Assembly (NCBI RefSeq): GCF_900497805.2
Contig: NW_020948983.1
Coordinates: 22,738,369 to 22,802,368 of the forward strand
Reading direction: 5' to 3'
DNA from: Vombatus ursinus
Taxonomy: Eukaryota > Chordata > Mammalia > Diprotodontia > Vombatidae
Length of the DNA: 64,000 bases
Under the pieces are notes generated by a model, which was given only the letters and a program-made list of their open reading frames with translations, ran no database searches and was not told the origin of the DNA. Positions 31,493 to 41,830 of the stretch are shown here, one piece after another. Each line of letters begins with the position of its first letter. The first letter of the stretch is position 1. Made by a program: the position numbers and the translations under genes.

Positions 31493-32950
31493 CCAGGAGG
31501 AGACTGACTGGGTGTTCATCTATACCAGTGAGTAAAGTGACAGCAATCAATGCGTATTATGTGACAGCTTGTTTGAAAGCTAAGCTTTACTAAATTTGGA
31601 GGAGCTAATTAGCAGAAAAGGTTGGAACCCCAAGTGATGATTATTTTTAACCAATGCAACACATGAAGATAGCTAAGGTATGAAGTTTGTAGTCTGTAAG
31701 AATAGATTGACTGACCACAGTCAATCATAGACCTTTGGAGTATGAGCTGTTGGAGTAAAGTCATCCCTCTAGTAGCAGTTTACCCTAATTACCAACCAAA
31801 TGCTTGGCAGAAAGTGAATGAGGGTTGGTAAATGTCATAGCTATCTAGCCATGAAGTTTTTAAGAATCCTGTTGGGTAGGCCTTATTGTAGAAATCTGGA
31901 GAAGGAATTCTGGGACTCATAATCCAGTGTCATTGTGTTTAATTTCACTAGGACTGGGGTCACCATGGTGGAAGGGAGGGATTGGAATTCTGTCACGACA
32001 TTTTGACAGTATGCAGAGTCCTGGGACAAACTAGGTCAGGATTCACCAAAGGAACCTGGCAACATAGATCATAAGGAAAACCACAGAATGGAGCCAGGAG
32101 CCAAATGGCCACTAGAAACTGAGGATCCCTGTAGCAGGAAAAATGCTGTGTGTGTATGGAGCCAACAAGGGGGCGACTTCCTTAAGATAAGAAAGGATGT
32201 GCCTTTCTTGTTGGTGTCAGTGGTACGTTGTTGAAACCTAAGCTTTGGCAGTATTGAAGGGTTTGGACAGAGAGCTAATATTTATATGGACTGAGCCAGT
32301 TGTATTTTAGGAGTTATTGAAACTATACATAGGAAAGAGTGAGCGAATTTCTGGAACTTGGATTCTTGGCAGTTATGTGAAAAGAAGCAAAGTCCATTGT
32401 GAAAATTAGTGCCATGTGGACACTTGGATCAACAGCCCTAATGGGAGTACTAGGGGAATAAGTGTTTAAAAAAAACAGTTTGTCTGGCAGAAGGTTGGGC
32501 TGTAATCTGTGCCCCAGTCTCCCTACCTAGATCCCCTGTTACTACCAGCTCTGGGGATTAATGCTGGATGCTCATCAACCAGATTTGGTCTTGTACCATT
32601 TTATTAGAACCTGAATTTTTTTGAGCCTCCTAAATTCTCAGCATAGGAAAAGAGAATCCCCTCGGGGTAAGGAGTTCAGGTAAAAGTGAACTCTGCTTCA
32701 AAAGTGAAAGCTTTCAAGTAGGTCACTGACCACAGGGTCTGTAAGTACTGAGTTGAGTGGCAGGGCAGGTCCGGAACTGAGGGTGAATGAAATACAAATG
32801 TTTAGGAGCAAATACTGGCCTGGATGGAATGAACTGTTATTCCGCTCCAAGCTGTGGTAAATGGATGCAGATTTTCCATGCATGCTGACCCTCTCTTCCC
32901 CCCATGGGGGCATAGTAAGCCAGCTGGCCCAGGCTGCCTTACACTTACAA
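31493..32950. other. No gene or repeat recognised
   Basis: About 1.45 kb of repeat-poor mixed DNA. Frames stay below 75 codons. I see no domain, RNA gene or splice-bounded exon. Confidence 0.45.
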
Positions 32951-32954
32951 ACTA

Positions 32955-33135
32955 GTAGAAATATATAACACTTTTCAGTTACAAAGCACTTTCCATAGAT
33001 TATTGCATTTGAATTTTACATATTTTATTGTTGTAGAACAAGTTTTATTTCTAATAGTGTTATTTTCTTCAGTTTTTTTAAATCCCTCAAGAAAAGTTGG
33101 GGTTCCCATCACATAACATAGCCAGTCTGCAGTTC
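32955..33135 (-). mobile_element. Possible MIR relic, minus
   Basis: tataacacttttcagttaca, aagcactttccatagattat, tgcatttgaattttacatat fit the tail side of MIR on the minus strand. The rest is decayed. Confidence 0.4.
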
Positions 33136-33329
33136 AAAAATTTTCCTTTTTTTTTTTTTTAACTCACCTTCTCAAATCCTCTAATGGGTCTGAGAATTAG
33201 ATTGGATGTTAGTAAATTCTGATTTATTCTCCCTATGGAACAGTATGGAACAATGAGATCATGGAAGGTAAATATTTGCTGCACTGATATTAGAAGACAC
33301 CCAAATCAAGGTTGTTAATTAACTCTTTG

Positions 33330-33450
33330 TGGTAGCACAAGATATAGTGGAAAGAGTAGTGAGCAACCTAGGAGTCAGAAGATCTGGGGATAAGTACTGA
33401 CTATCTGATCTTGGATGGAGCACAATTTGGATCTCAATTTAACATCACAG
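33330..33450 (+). mobile_element. CORE-SINE (THER1 type), plus
   Basis: agcacaagatatagtggaaa, gagcaacctaggagtcagaa, gatctggggataagtactga and ctgatcttggatggagcaca run through the head. It is followed at once by an inverted copy. Confidence 0.7.
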
Positions 33451-33545
33451 AAATGAGAGATTAGAGAGTGTCATCTAAGAGGTCTTCCAGCCCAGTGCTT
33501 TTATTTTACAAATGAGGAAACTGAGGCCTATAGAGGTGAAGATCA
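33451..33545 (-). mobile_element. CORE-SINE core fragment, minus
   Basis: gagagtgtcatctaagaggt, cttccagcccagtgctttta, ttttacaaatgaggaaactg and aggcctatagagg. With the plus copy just upstream it forms an inverted pair. Confidence 0.75.
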
Positions 33546-33646
33546 AAATCCCTTCCCTTTTCTCACCCAGCCAGCACCTTGGTTCAGGTTTTTATAGCCT
33601 CTCACCTGGACTATTACAATAGTCTTCTGTTGTTTCCTTCCCTCTC

Positions 33647-33873
33647 TTAGAGGCAGCTAGGTAGCACTCTGGACCTGTAGCCAGAAAGACTTGGGTTCAA
33701 ATTCTTTCTTAGATACCAGCTATGTTACCGTAGGCAAGTCACTTATTTGTCTCAGTTTCCTCAACCATAAAATGGAGCTGAAAATAGCACCTATTTCCAA
33801 AGTTTGTTGTAAATCAAATGAGATAATATGTCTAAAGATCTTGGTACATAGATCTTGGTACATAGATCTTGCT
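33647..33873 (+). mobile_element. CORE-SINE inserted in L2, with target duplications
   Basis: gaggcagctaggtagcactc, ttgggttcaaattctttctt, caagtcacttatttgtctca, gtttcctcaaccataaaatg and aaatgagataatatgtctaa run head to tail. Flanks tgtttccttccctctc (33631-33646) and tgtttccttcctctcc (33874-33889) look like the target-site duplication. A 17-base ttggtacatagatc unit is duplicated at its tail. Confidence 0.87.
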
Positions 33874-33928
33874 TGTTTCCTTCCTCTCCCATCCATTCTC
33901 CACACAGCTGCCAAAGAAACTTTCCAGG

Positions 33929-34071
33929 GGCAGCTAGGTAGCGCAGTGGATAGAGCACCTGCCTTGGAGTCAGGAGGACCTGAGTTCAAATATAGCCACA
34001 GATACATGACACTTACTAGCTGTGACCCTGAGCAAGTCACTTAACCCCCATTGCCTCACGAAAAAAAAAAT
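33929..34071 (+). mobile_element. MAR1-like SINE inserted in L2
   Basis: Full length and well preserved: ggggcagctaggtagcgcag, tggatagagcacctgccttg, gagtcaggaggacctgagtt, caagtcacttaacccccatt, gcctcacgaaaaaaaaaa. It lies in the same L2 as the CORE-SINE and has lower divergence from consensus. Confidence 0.92.
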
Positions 34072-34645
34072 TTCTAAAGCCCAAATCTGATCATGTCACT
34101 CCCCAGTAAATTCCAGCAACTTCCTTTTTACTCTAGTATAAAGTCATAAATTCTTGTATTTAAATTTAAGGCCCTACACAACAAGCTAGCCCCAGCTTCT
34201 CTTTCCAGCCCCATGAAACTGCTTCCCCTCTGTGATGCAGCCAGCTGACCTTCTTTCTGTTCCTCAAGCATGGTGTTCCATCTCTTGTTTTCATACTCTT
34301 GCTCTGGCTGTCTCCCAATCCTAGAATGCACTCCATCCCTACTTCTAACTTATAGAATTCTTGTTTACCTTCAAGATGGAGTTCAAACACCACTTTTCCA
34401 TGAAGCCTTTCCCAATCCCCTTCTTCCCCAACAACTGCCACTGGCCACCTTCTCTACCTACCTGCCTTTAACGACTTACTGTCATTGTCTGTATCCTTAC
34501 GTATGTACCTATTGTCTCCCCAGATAGACTGTTGAGTCCTTGAGAGTAAGAATTATTTAACTTTTTATCTTTGTATCCCCAGCATCCAGCACAGTGGCTG
34601 GCACATAGTAGGTGTTCAATAAATGTTTATTGATTGATTGATTAA

Positions 34646-34785
34646 GTATCAGAGCTGGGATTTGAATGTAACTCCTCTCATTCTTTCCAGCATATCTTCT
34701 ATAAAATGAGGATGCTGGAATCAATAATCTTCAAAAATTCCTTCTAGCTAAAACACTTTATAATTCTTTGACCCTATGACCTGGC
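34646..34785. mobile_element. CORE-SINE pieces, mixed orientation
   Basis: agagctgggatttgaatgta reads as a minus-strand B-box side, then cttctataaaatgaggatgc, ttccttctagctaaaacact, ataattctttgaccctatga reads as a plus-strand core and tail. The two pieces abut right after the L2 3' terminus. Confidence 0.55.
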
Positions 34786-35812
34786 TTATTGCCTGATGGG
34801 GGACCTGTGAGAATTCTACCAGAGCTCATGGATATTTATTCTTGGGAAAAACAAATCACAACTACTAAGCTGCTCATTATGGTTCCCTAAGTATAGAAAA
34901 TCCCTACAATTTTATTTCACTTTACAAATAGAATTTACATGTAATATGATACCCAGATGGCTTAGAAGTTTTAAAAAGAGAGGTGAGAAAAACATTCTTT
35001 TAGCCTGTAGGCTGTGGATAATACAGACAGTTCAGCTGTTAAAAAAATAAAAAAGGTCAGTGTGCTTCTCTTGACTTGTATCTCTATTAACTGCTGTCCC
35101 TTTAGAGTTGATTCCTCTACAGGGAATGTTTAGGCTATTTCAAGGCTTTTTTCCCCTTTCCTATCTTTTCCTTTAGCATTCCTTCCTGTCCATCCTGTTT
35201 GGCTCCTCTGAATGTCCTCACATCCTGCACACCTTTCATTTCCTCTTTCCTCACTTGGACAGAATGTTGAAATAACATTTCACTCTTTTGGCACCATGAG
35301 TCAGCAGTAGAATCTTCACTTTAGATTAATTCTGCCCTGGCAAGGGTGAAAACTGGATGACTTATGGAGAAGGTTTTTCCATCTCCAATTCTTCAGATTT
35401 CCTCTTGGGTATTCTGCCAGTTGTGGTTGACCCCAAATCTGACTAAAAGTGTAAAAGAAATGTTGGAAAATCATCTGCAATGCTATATATTGTTGCCTTT
35501 CTTTGAGTGATTGTAGAAATGTGGTGAAGAGTCATCCTCAAGGTGGTCAGTTCTTCCCCATTCCCTTGCAGAGCTGGCTTTTCTGCTTTCCTCTGAAAGA
35601 TGCAAGGGTTTATCCTGCCAATTTAGGAGACTTAAAAGTTTCCCAGAGTTTTAAGGCTTGTCTCCAAGCCATTCAGCCTTGGCTTTTGTTGGCATTTCAT
35701 TTTGATTAATCAAAAGGCAAGTTTCTTAGAGAAAGATGCTTTGTATTTTGAGTCTAAAAGGTTGCCTCCCTTTGAGATTCTATTCTGTTTTTTAGATACA
35801 GATTTGAATATA
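34786..35812. other. No gene or clear repeat recognised
   Basis: Unassigned mixed DNA with a short pyrimidine-rich patch around 35150-35260. Short frames only. Confidence 0.45.
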
Positions 35813-35814
35813 GT

Positions 35815-35915
35815 CTTCATGAAGTCTTTTCTGACTGTCCTGAGCCCCCAGAACTGCAAGTATCCTTTCCTTCCGCTGATCTTGTAATTTCTCTTAAGTG
35901 CTTATCATATTTTAA
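35815..35915 (+). mobile_element. L2 LINE fragment, sense
   Basis: cttcatgaagtcttttctga, ctgtcctgagcccccagaac, and a cttaagtgcttatcatattt block fit the L2 3' region. Truncated by the SINE that follows. Confidence 0.6.
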
Positions 35916-35921
35916 TTCATC

Positions 35922-36095
35922 ACTTTAGAGCTGGAAAGGATCATGGAGTTCATCTGGTCCAGATTCCTAATTTTACAGATGAGGAAACTGAGGTCCTGGG
36001 AGGCTGGATGATTTCCCCTAGTTCACATAGGTAGGAGTAAGTTGCAGAGCCAACATGTGAACCTAGGTTCTTTAACTCCAGAGTCAGCCATTGTT
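35922..36095 (-). mobile_element. CORE-SINE (THER1 type), minus
   Basis: cactttagagctggaaagga, gttcatctggtccagattcc, ttttacagatgaggaaactg, aggtcctgggaggctgg, gtaggagtaagttgcagagc and a head remnant ending ctccagagtcagcc. Confidence 0.85.
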
Positions 36096-37320
36096 AATGT
36101 TGGTATACATCTTAATGTACCATATAATGATCTACTACATCATTAGCTTCACCTTTGGCTTCCCTTTTGCACCCCTCTCTTCCTACCTTTATACATATCA
36201 AGTAATTAATAAATGTCTAGTAGAGTGACTGATTGAGTCAAAGTGCAAAAACCCCCTTAATTAACTTTACATGGCCTCTTTGTAGGGAAAAGGAACAGTC
36301 TAGATTGATCCATGGCCATTGATGCTTTAAAACATTCCCTTCCCCAAGATCTAAATTCATGGCAGTCAACTCATTAAGTTATATTTTTCCATTGATGTTT
36401 TGAAACAGGATAGTTAACTGGGCAGAGGACAAATAGGCTCAGTCAGAGTGGTGGTAGACACAAGTTCAGACTTGAGGACAAAGGCCAGAACCAGGATTAA
36501 GATAGAGGTACAGGGGAGTAGTAGATCTGTAAGTCACTACAGAACACATATTGCCCAGTGTTATTTATTATTTTTTATGAAAACAAAATGTTAGAGGAAA
36601 TATCATAGGGGACAGTTAGATCTATGCAAACAGTTTTATAGATGGAAGAAAAATTCCTGAGTAACAATAAAAGGCCTATTAAATCTAAGATGGGAGAAGG
36701 GGAGATAACATTCTTCTTAGTTGAAAAATACCCTTTCCTTTTTCCTTTCCAGAGGCTGGGAGAGAGAAGAGAAAACCCTAAGCCTGAACAACTACCATTC
36801 TCTGTTTGAACTTGCCCCTCTTAAGTAATCCAGAAGGCACAGTGACTCTCTGAAGAAAGATAGGGGAGAAAGGATACAGTGGAGTTTGGTTCTGATGCAT
36901 TAGAGGGGTTACTATAAAAAGACATGATTGTGAAACAACAGCATTGGTTGGCACAAAATGATGCAAAGTACATCTGTGGGTGTCACTTTCTGGCCTCATT
37001 GACTTCTTTGAACAAAACTCTTTGTCAGTGACTTGTTTCAGTGTTCTGGACAAAGACAACAGCAACCTCCTCCTCTCAATCCATCTTCAGTTTCAAACCC
37101 GCCATGAGGGAAGAAGGTTGATTCTTAGAGACCTCTTTGAGAAGGGGATTCCATCATGGTATTGACTCAGACTAAAAATATGCATTTTGAATAATGATAT
37201 TGGCAGTAATAAAGATTCAGTTAATTTTATAACCTCATGGGATTGTACATTGCAGTCTAGAAACAGCTTTCCCTAAATTTCTTTTTTTTTAATACCTATC
37301 TTCCCTCCCTTCCTGGAGCT
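36096..37320. other. No gene recognised
   Basis: A possible L2 tail (agtaattaataaatgtctag) lies at about 36200-36240. Otherwise unassigned. The 95-codon frame 36778-37065 (minus) has no domain. Confidence 0.45.
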
Positions 37321-37324
37321 CATA

Positions 37325-37396
37325 AGAGCCAGAGCTAGGATATGAATCCAGAGATTTTGACTCCAAGTCCTTTGCTTGTTCCCTTATACAAAGCTG
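37325..37396 (-). mobile_element. SINE head fragment, minus
   Basis: agagccagagctaggatatg, aatccagagattttgactcc, aagtcctttgcttgttccct, the B-box side of a CORE-SINE head in minus orientation. Confidence 0.6.
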
Positions 37397-37399
37397 CTC

Positions 37400-37520
37400 T
37401 GTGAATTTGGACTAGTCACTTATGCTCTCTTACCACACATTACCTACCAAACAGTTGTTGTGAGGAAATTGCTTTGCTAACCTTAAGATAGCATAGAAAT
37501 GTGAGTTATTATTATACCAG
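37400..37520 (+). mobile_element. MIR-type SINE fragment, plus
   Basis: ggactagtcacttatgctct, ccaaacagttgttgtgagga and aagatagcatagaaatgtga, then gttattattat fit the MIR core and tail in sense. Confidence 0.6.
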
Positions 37521-37689
37521 CTGCCTCTTCAATATGACTTTCTAGTAGATCACCATTTTGCTGTACAGAGCAAATTTCCCATGTGTCTTTCTAAGGGTAA
37601 TTTTCCTATTGCTAGTCATTTTGTTCTGGTGTTCAGATTGAGCTCTTGTAGTCAACCTAACCCAATAGTCTTAAAGTTATTGAGACTCC

Positions 37690-37772
37690 TTTTGATAGAT
37701 CTGGGGAGACTATTCGTCATAATTCCAAAGTTCCTTCAAGCTGAAAAATCTATGGTTCTCTGATCCTCTAAA
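37690..37772 (+). mobile_element. CORE-SINE tail, plus
   Basis: ttgatagatctggggagact, ccaaagttccttcaagctga and aaatctatggttctctgatc resemble the THER1 tail. Confidence 0.5.
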
Positions 37773-38782
37773 TAAACATTGATCCCTGATTTAGAGAAAG
37801 CAGAGAATCAATCACTTGTAGATACCAAAGGTGAAAGCTGACTGAAAAATCTGGCCTTTGGGTTGCTCTTTTCTAAGTTCTATAGGATTCCAGGAGTGAG
37901 ATCACCATGCATACAGGAAGCTGTGCTGAGACTACGGAATGAGCCAAGGATTGCTTGGAATAAGGTTTTTAGCATGAATGCTGAAACTGAGCCAGGATGT
38001 GTATACAAACACCAGTAAGGATTTAGATAAGCAATGGTGATGCCCATAATTTTTGAAAAAGGGGGTGGGAGTGGAGGAGGGGAACCTTTTTTTATTCTTT
38101 ACTTATTTTTTAAAAATGGAAACCTCCATGAGGAGAAGGCATTGATTTCAATAGAATTGCAATAACACCTGAAGTTTACATATCAGAAGGATTACTGTGA
38201 TCCACTTTTCCTATTTTCACATAAGCCAATGACCACCAAACATTTAATGTAATCAGTGAGAAGAAAACAAAAGTTACATTTATAGCTGACTGTCTGAAGA
38301 TGGAGAAATGGCTCCAATTTCAGAGCATTTGTCATTCTAGCTGGAAGAAGGGAGCTGGTTTAGCCGTATAATCATTAGGTCTGATATACCTAGACTCCCT
38401 GGCACCACAGGTTTATAATCCAGCAATGGTCTGCTTAGCCCTTTTTCTGCTCTGAGGAAGATAATTGGTGCTGTGTAAGTTTTCCACATGGGGAGCTTTC
38501 ATTTGAGATCTTAATAAAAATATGGGAAAAACACTTTGCATGCTTTTCACAGGGAGAAAGGGGGCAGATGGCACCTTCTCTGTGAGTAAACTCTTCTCTT
38601 CCATAGCCTCCTCATCCCTGTGATAGTGTAGAGGAAGACTTTTATTCCCCTCTTTTTGGGAAAGAAGCTTTCAGGGTTTTAGGGAAGGATGAATAGTCAG
38701 AGAAGATTTCTTACACCATTATAAAAAACAATGAATAATCCTTTCTTGTGTGCAAGGATGCTGCATTAGGCACTAAGGTTAG
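37773..38782. other. No gene or repeat recognised
   Basis: Unassigned DNA with an agaaagggggtggga purine patch near 38055. Frames below 65 codons. Confidence 0.5.
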
Positions 38783-38784
38783 CA

Positions 38785-38985
38785 GTATGGTGTTGTGGAA
38801 AGAAAAGTGGATTTTCGAGGAGGAAGAATTGAGTCTGACCACTGTCTCGGTTACTTATCACCTCTGACTTAGGGCAAGTCTTTCCCCCTTCTGAGCCTGG
38901 TTTATTTCATCTCTGAAATAAAAAGGCTGGACTAGAGAATCTCAGAGGTCCTGCCCACATCTCGATTCCATAATCCCATGAGATG
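38785..38985 (+). mobile_element. CORE-SINE (THER1 type), near full length, plus
   Basis: gcagtatggtgttgtggaaa, gaggaagaattgagtctgac, cttagggcaagtctttcccc, ttctgagcctggtttatttc, ggctggactagagaatctca and gaggtcctgcccacatctcg, then attccataatccc. Confidence 0.85.
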
Positions 38986-39004
38986 TACATCATTGTCTCT
39001 GCTG

Positions 39005-39705
39005 TGAAAGAACCTAGTTTAGGCTTTCATAGACCCCCTTGCCTGGATTATTGCAACATCCTCCTGATAGGGCCCCCCACTCAAGTCCGTCCTACACACT
39101 GCTGCCAGAGTAATCTTCCTTAAGCGGATTTCTAACTATGTGACTCCCCTATTCAGTCAACTCTCGTGGCTTCCTCTAAGATCAAATATAAACTCTATTT
39201 ATATCTTAAAGGTCTTTGCAATCTGTTCCCAAAGCACCTTTCTAGTCTCGTTGGATATTATTTCCCTGCCCACATTTTGCAGTTCAACCAGCTGGCTTTT
39301 CCTCTGTTTCTCACATGCAACCCTCCGTATCCCCCCATATTTGTGCCTTTGTGATGGCTGTTTCCCAGGCCTGGTATGTACTCCTTCTTTACTTCCACTT
39401 CAGAGTTCTTCTTTTCCTTTAAGTTATAGCTCAAACTCCATAATCTGCATGTAGTCTTTCCTGCTTTCGCCATCTGCTAGGACCCTCTTTCCCAAACTAC
39501 CTTGTATTTAACTACTTTTTTGTATTTATTATTTAACTTTATATTTTTGCCATGTATATTTTATATGAACTTGTCTCCTTTATTAGAGAATAAATTCCTT
39601 GCAAATATAAACAGTTTTGTTCTTTATATGTGTATTATCAGAGCCTAGTACATTACCCGGTACATAGTAAGCACTTAATACATACTTGTTGATTGATTGG
39701 TCTTC
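39005..39705 (+). mobile_element. L2 LINE 3' half, sense
   Basis: cctggattattgcaacatcc, cactgctgccagagtaatct, aaagcacctttctagtctcg, gtttcccaggcctggtatgt, ggtacatagtaagcacttaa, tacatacttgttgattgatt. The sequence is complete to the 3' end. The 104-codon frame at 39140-39454 lies entirely inside it and is not a host gene. Confidence 0.9.
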
Positions 39706-39799
39706 TTTCCTGAAGTCTTTCCCCAATCCAATCTTCATATAGCTGCCAAAACGATTTTTCTAAAGTGAATATTTTTCCTTGTCAGCTCCCCCCCGTACA

Positions 39800-39830
<31 letters not shown>

Positions 39831-40188
39831 TAGAGGAATCTCTAACATACACACACACACACACACACTCACACACTCCATAAACTCTAGTGATTCCTTA
39901 TTACCTCAAGGATCAAATATAAATTTTTCTGTCTGACCTTTAAATCTCTTCATAACCTGGCCTCATCTTACCTTTCTAGACTTCTTATACATTACTCTTA
40001 CCTACATCCTCTGGGCTCTAGCCAAACTGGTTGTGCTTTTCCTCAAATGAAACTTCAGCTTCACTCACTGTGTCTTTGATTTGGCTGTCCTCCATTCCTG
40101 GAATGCTCTCCCTACTCAACTCTCTCTAATGGAATTGCCATTTTTCTTCAAAATATAGTGCAAGCATCATCTTTTACATGAAGGGGAA
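39706..40188 (+). mobile_element. Second L2 LINE fragment, sense, tandem with the first
   Basis: atatagctgccaaaacgatt, tttctaaagtgaatattt, after the hairpin tggcctcatcttacctttct, agccaaactggttgtgcttt and attcctggaatgctctccct. It covers the middle of the L2 3' half but not the terminus. Confidence 0.85.
39804..39870. repeat. (GT)n-loop-(AC)n inverted repeat inside L2
   Basis: A (GT)n run ends in gttagag (39829-39835), a 4-nt loop gaat, then ctctaac (39840-39846) and an (AC)n run. The arms of ~30 bp are complementary apart from an at/ac step and the far ends. It can form a hairpin in either DNA strand. Confidence 0.95.
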
Positions 40189-40192
40189 GGAA

Positions 40193-40462
40193 AGGGAATA
40201 AATATTTATGTAGTATCTACGATATGCCAGTCACTATGCTAAGTGCTTTTTATAGATATTATCTGATCTGGTCCTCACAACAGCCCTGCAGGGTAGGTGC
40301 TATTATTATCCCCATTTTACAGTTGAGGAAAAATCGAGGCAAAGGGCAGTTAAGGGCCTTGTCCAGGGTCATACAGCTAGTAAGTTTCTAAGACTAGATT
40401 TGAACTCATCTTCCTGATTCCAGACCCAGTGCTGTATCCAGTGAGCCACCAGCTGCCTCTGT
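40193..40462 (-). mobile_element. CORE-SINE (MIR/THER2 type), full length, minus
   Basis: gggaataaatatttatgtag, tatgccagtcactatgctaa, gtcctcacaacagccctgca, ccattttacagttgaggaaa, gtccagggtcatacagctag and tttgaactcatcttcctgat, with a head ending gtgagccaccagctgcctc. Confidence 0.92.
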
Positions 40463-40494
40463 ACATGTAGAAAAAAAATGAAAACTGTCTGTTA

Positions 40495-40682
40495 TCTAGA
40501 CTATGAAGTATGATATAGTAGAAGAAAACGCTGAATTGAAGCCAGAAGACCTGAGTGTGAATCTTGAGTGTGCTATTTACTAGTAATGTAATCTTGGACA
40601 AGTCCTTTAACCTTTATGGCCCTCAGTTTCCTCATCTCTTAAGGATAAACTATTTAAGGACAGTTAGTGTTTTGCTTCTGCC
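40495..40682 (+). mobile_element. CORE-SINE (THER1 type), plus
   Basis: agtatgatatagtagaagaa, gaagccagaagacctgagtg, gtaatcttggacaagtcctt, taacctttatggccctcagt, ttcctcatctcttaaggata. It follows the minus copy by about 30 bp, making an inverted pair. Confidence 0.82.
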
Positions 40683-40972
40683 CCTAAGCAAGGCATAAGG
40701 AAGGGAGCTGTGTACTTGTCAAAGGTGTTGACCACTGTCATGAGAATCCACTACAGAGTTCTAATCAAAGAGATTTCCTAGAGATGATAAGGTCCCTCTT
40801 GACATTCTTATGATGGCACTAATCAGTGGACCATTCCAAGGTCTGCTAAATGAGACTTGTAATCATTCAAAAGAATTCGGTCTGTCCATGAAGAAAAACA
40901 ACAAAAACAAACAAACAAACAAAAAATTTTTTTTTAAATTTAAGAAAAGAAGAAAACCAACTAGATGAAGCA
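40683..40972. repeat. Unassigned DNA with a short (CAAA)n run
   Basis: caacaaaaacaaacaaacaa at about 40899-40922 is followed by an A/T run. Otherwise nothing is recognised. Confidence 0.7.
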
Positions 40973-40974
40973 TG

Positions 40975-41255
40975 TCATCTACGAGGCACAATGGGTAGAG
41001 CACTGGGCCTGGAATCAGGAAGACAAGAGTTCAGATTTGGCTTTAGATATTTACTAGCTGTGTGACTCTGGGCAAGTCACATAACCTCTGTTTGCCTTGG
41101 TTTCCTCACATATAGGATGGGGCTAATAACAGTACCTACTTTGCAGGGCTGTTGTGAGGATCAAATCAGATAATATTTGTAAAAAAAAAAAAAAAGAGTT
41201 AGCACAATGCCTGGCACAGAGTACGTGCTATATAAATGCTTACTCCCTCCCTCCT
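40975..41255 (+). mobile_element. CORE-SINE (THER2/MIR type), full length, plus
   Basis: cgaggcacaatgggtagagc, actgggcctggaatcaggaa, ctagctgtgtgactctgggc, cttggtttcctcacatatag, ggctgttgtgaggatcaaat, an A run of 15, and cctggcacagagtacgtgct. The internal A run at 41180-41194 is unusual for the family and may be slippage. Confidence 0.9.
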
Positions 41256-41339
41256 TCCCCTTTTCTTTATCCATACTTTGATAGACAGTTGGATGGGGAG
41301 TTATACTATGTAGTTGTCACTACATATTTCTGGAAAATA

Positions 41340-41830
41340 CATGGATGGTGACCTAGGCTGAGAATTGTATGGCTGTGAGTCACGAAACACTACATCTCCA
41401 AAGAATTAAAGTTGATTGAAGTCACTCAAAGGGCAATACAGTGGTTAGTGGTAGAAATAAGTGAACAATAATCTATTACAAATGAGAAATTGTGTAAAAG
41501 AAATGGTATGAAGGATGCCAGCAGAGAATGAATGCCTGGGGAAGAAATGATGGGCCAGTCATTGGGGACCAAACAATGGTCAGCTTCACTGGTATTCACA
41601 TAATATCAAGGGAATGTAATATACTCTTCTAGAGCACTGATCAAATTGACTGCCTTCTCTTACATTCTCCATGGTGAATCTAGTGGAACACATTGATGAG
41701 AATGCCATAGGTTGGGTAGGCATGGACAATTTGCAGTTTTCAGTGTTGGAGGGAATATATCAATTGGATCACTGATATGTCAGAGTATTGGAATGTCCCC
41801 AGGGCCTAACTCACCCATGAATTTGAAAAT
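41340..41830 (+). mobile_element. RTE-clade LINE 3' fragment, sense
   Basis: The frame near 41385-41470 reads KELKLIEVTQRAIQWL, matching the L..TQRAMER region near the C-terminal end of RTE polymerase proteins. From about 41540, gaaatgatgggccagtcatt and then aatggtcagcttcactggta fit the following WAGH...RW block. An internal stop and other changes show it is dead. The 3' part aligns with the copy at 44.4 kb. Confidence 0.75.

Larger units (their letters stand above)
33580..34645 (+). mobile_element. L2 LINE 3' half, sense, split by two SINEs
   Basis: atagcctctcacctggacta and ttacaatagtcttctg precede the first SINE. ctcccatccattctccacac and agctgccaaagaaactttcc lie between the SINEs. aaatctgatcatgtcactcc, a 'ggccctacacaacaagctag' block, gactgttgagtccttgagag, ggcacatagtaggtgttcaa and taaatgtttattgattgatt complete it to the true 3' end. 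No frame survives. Confidence 0.9.

Noticed and set aside
33691-34044. 117- and 106-codon frames on opposite strands
   Set aside because: They cross two SINEs inserted in an L2 relic.
39140-39454. 104-codon plus-strand frame
   Set aside because: Entirely inside the non-coding 3' half of an L2 LINE.
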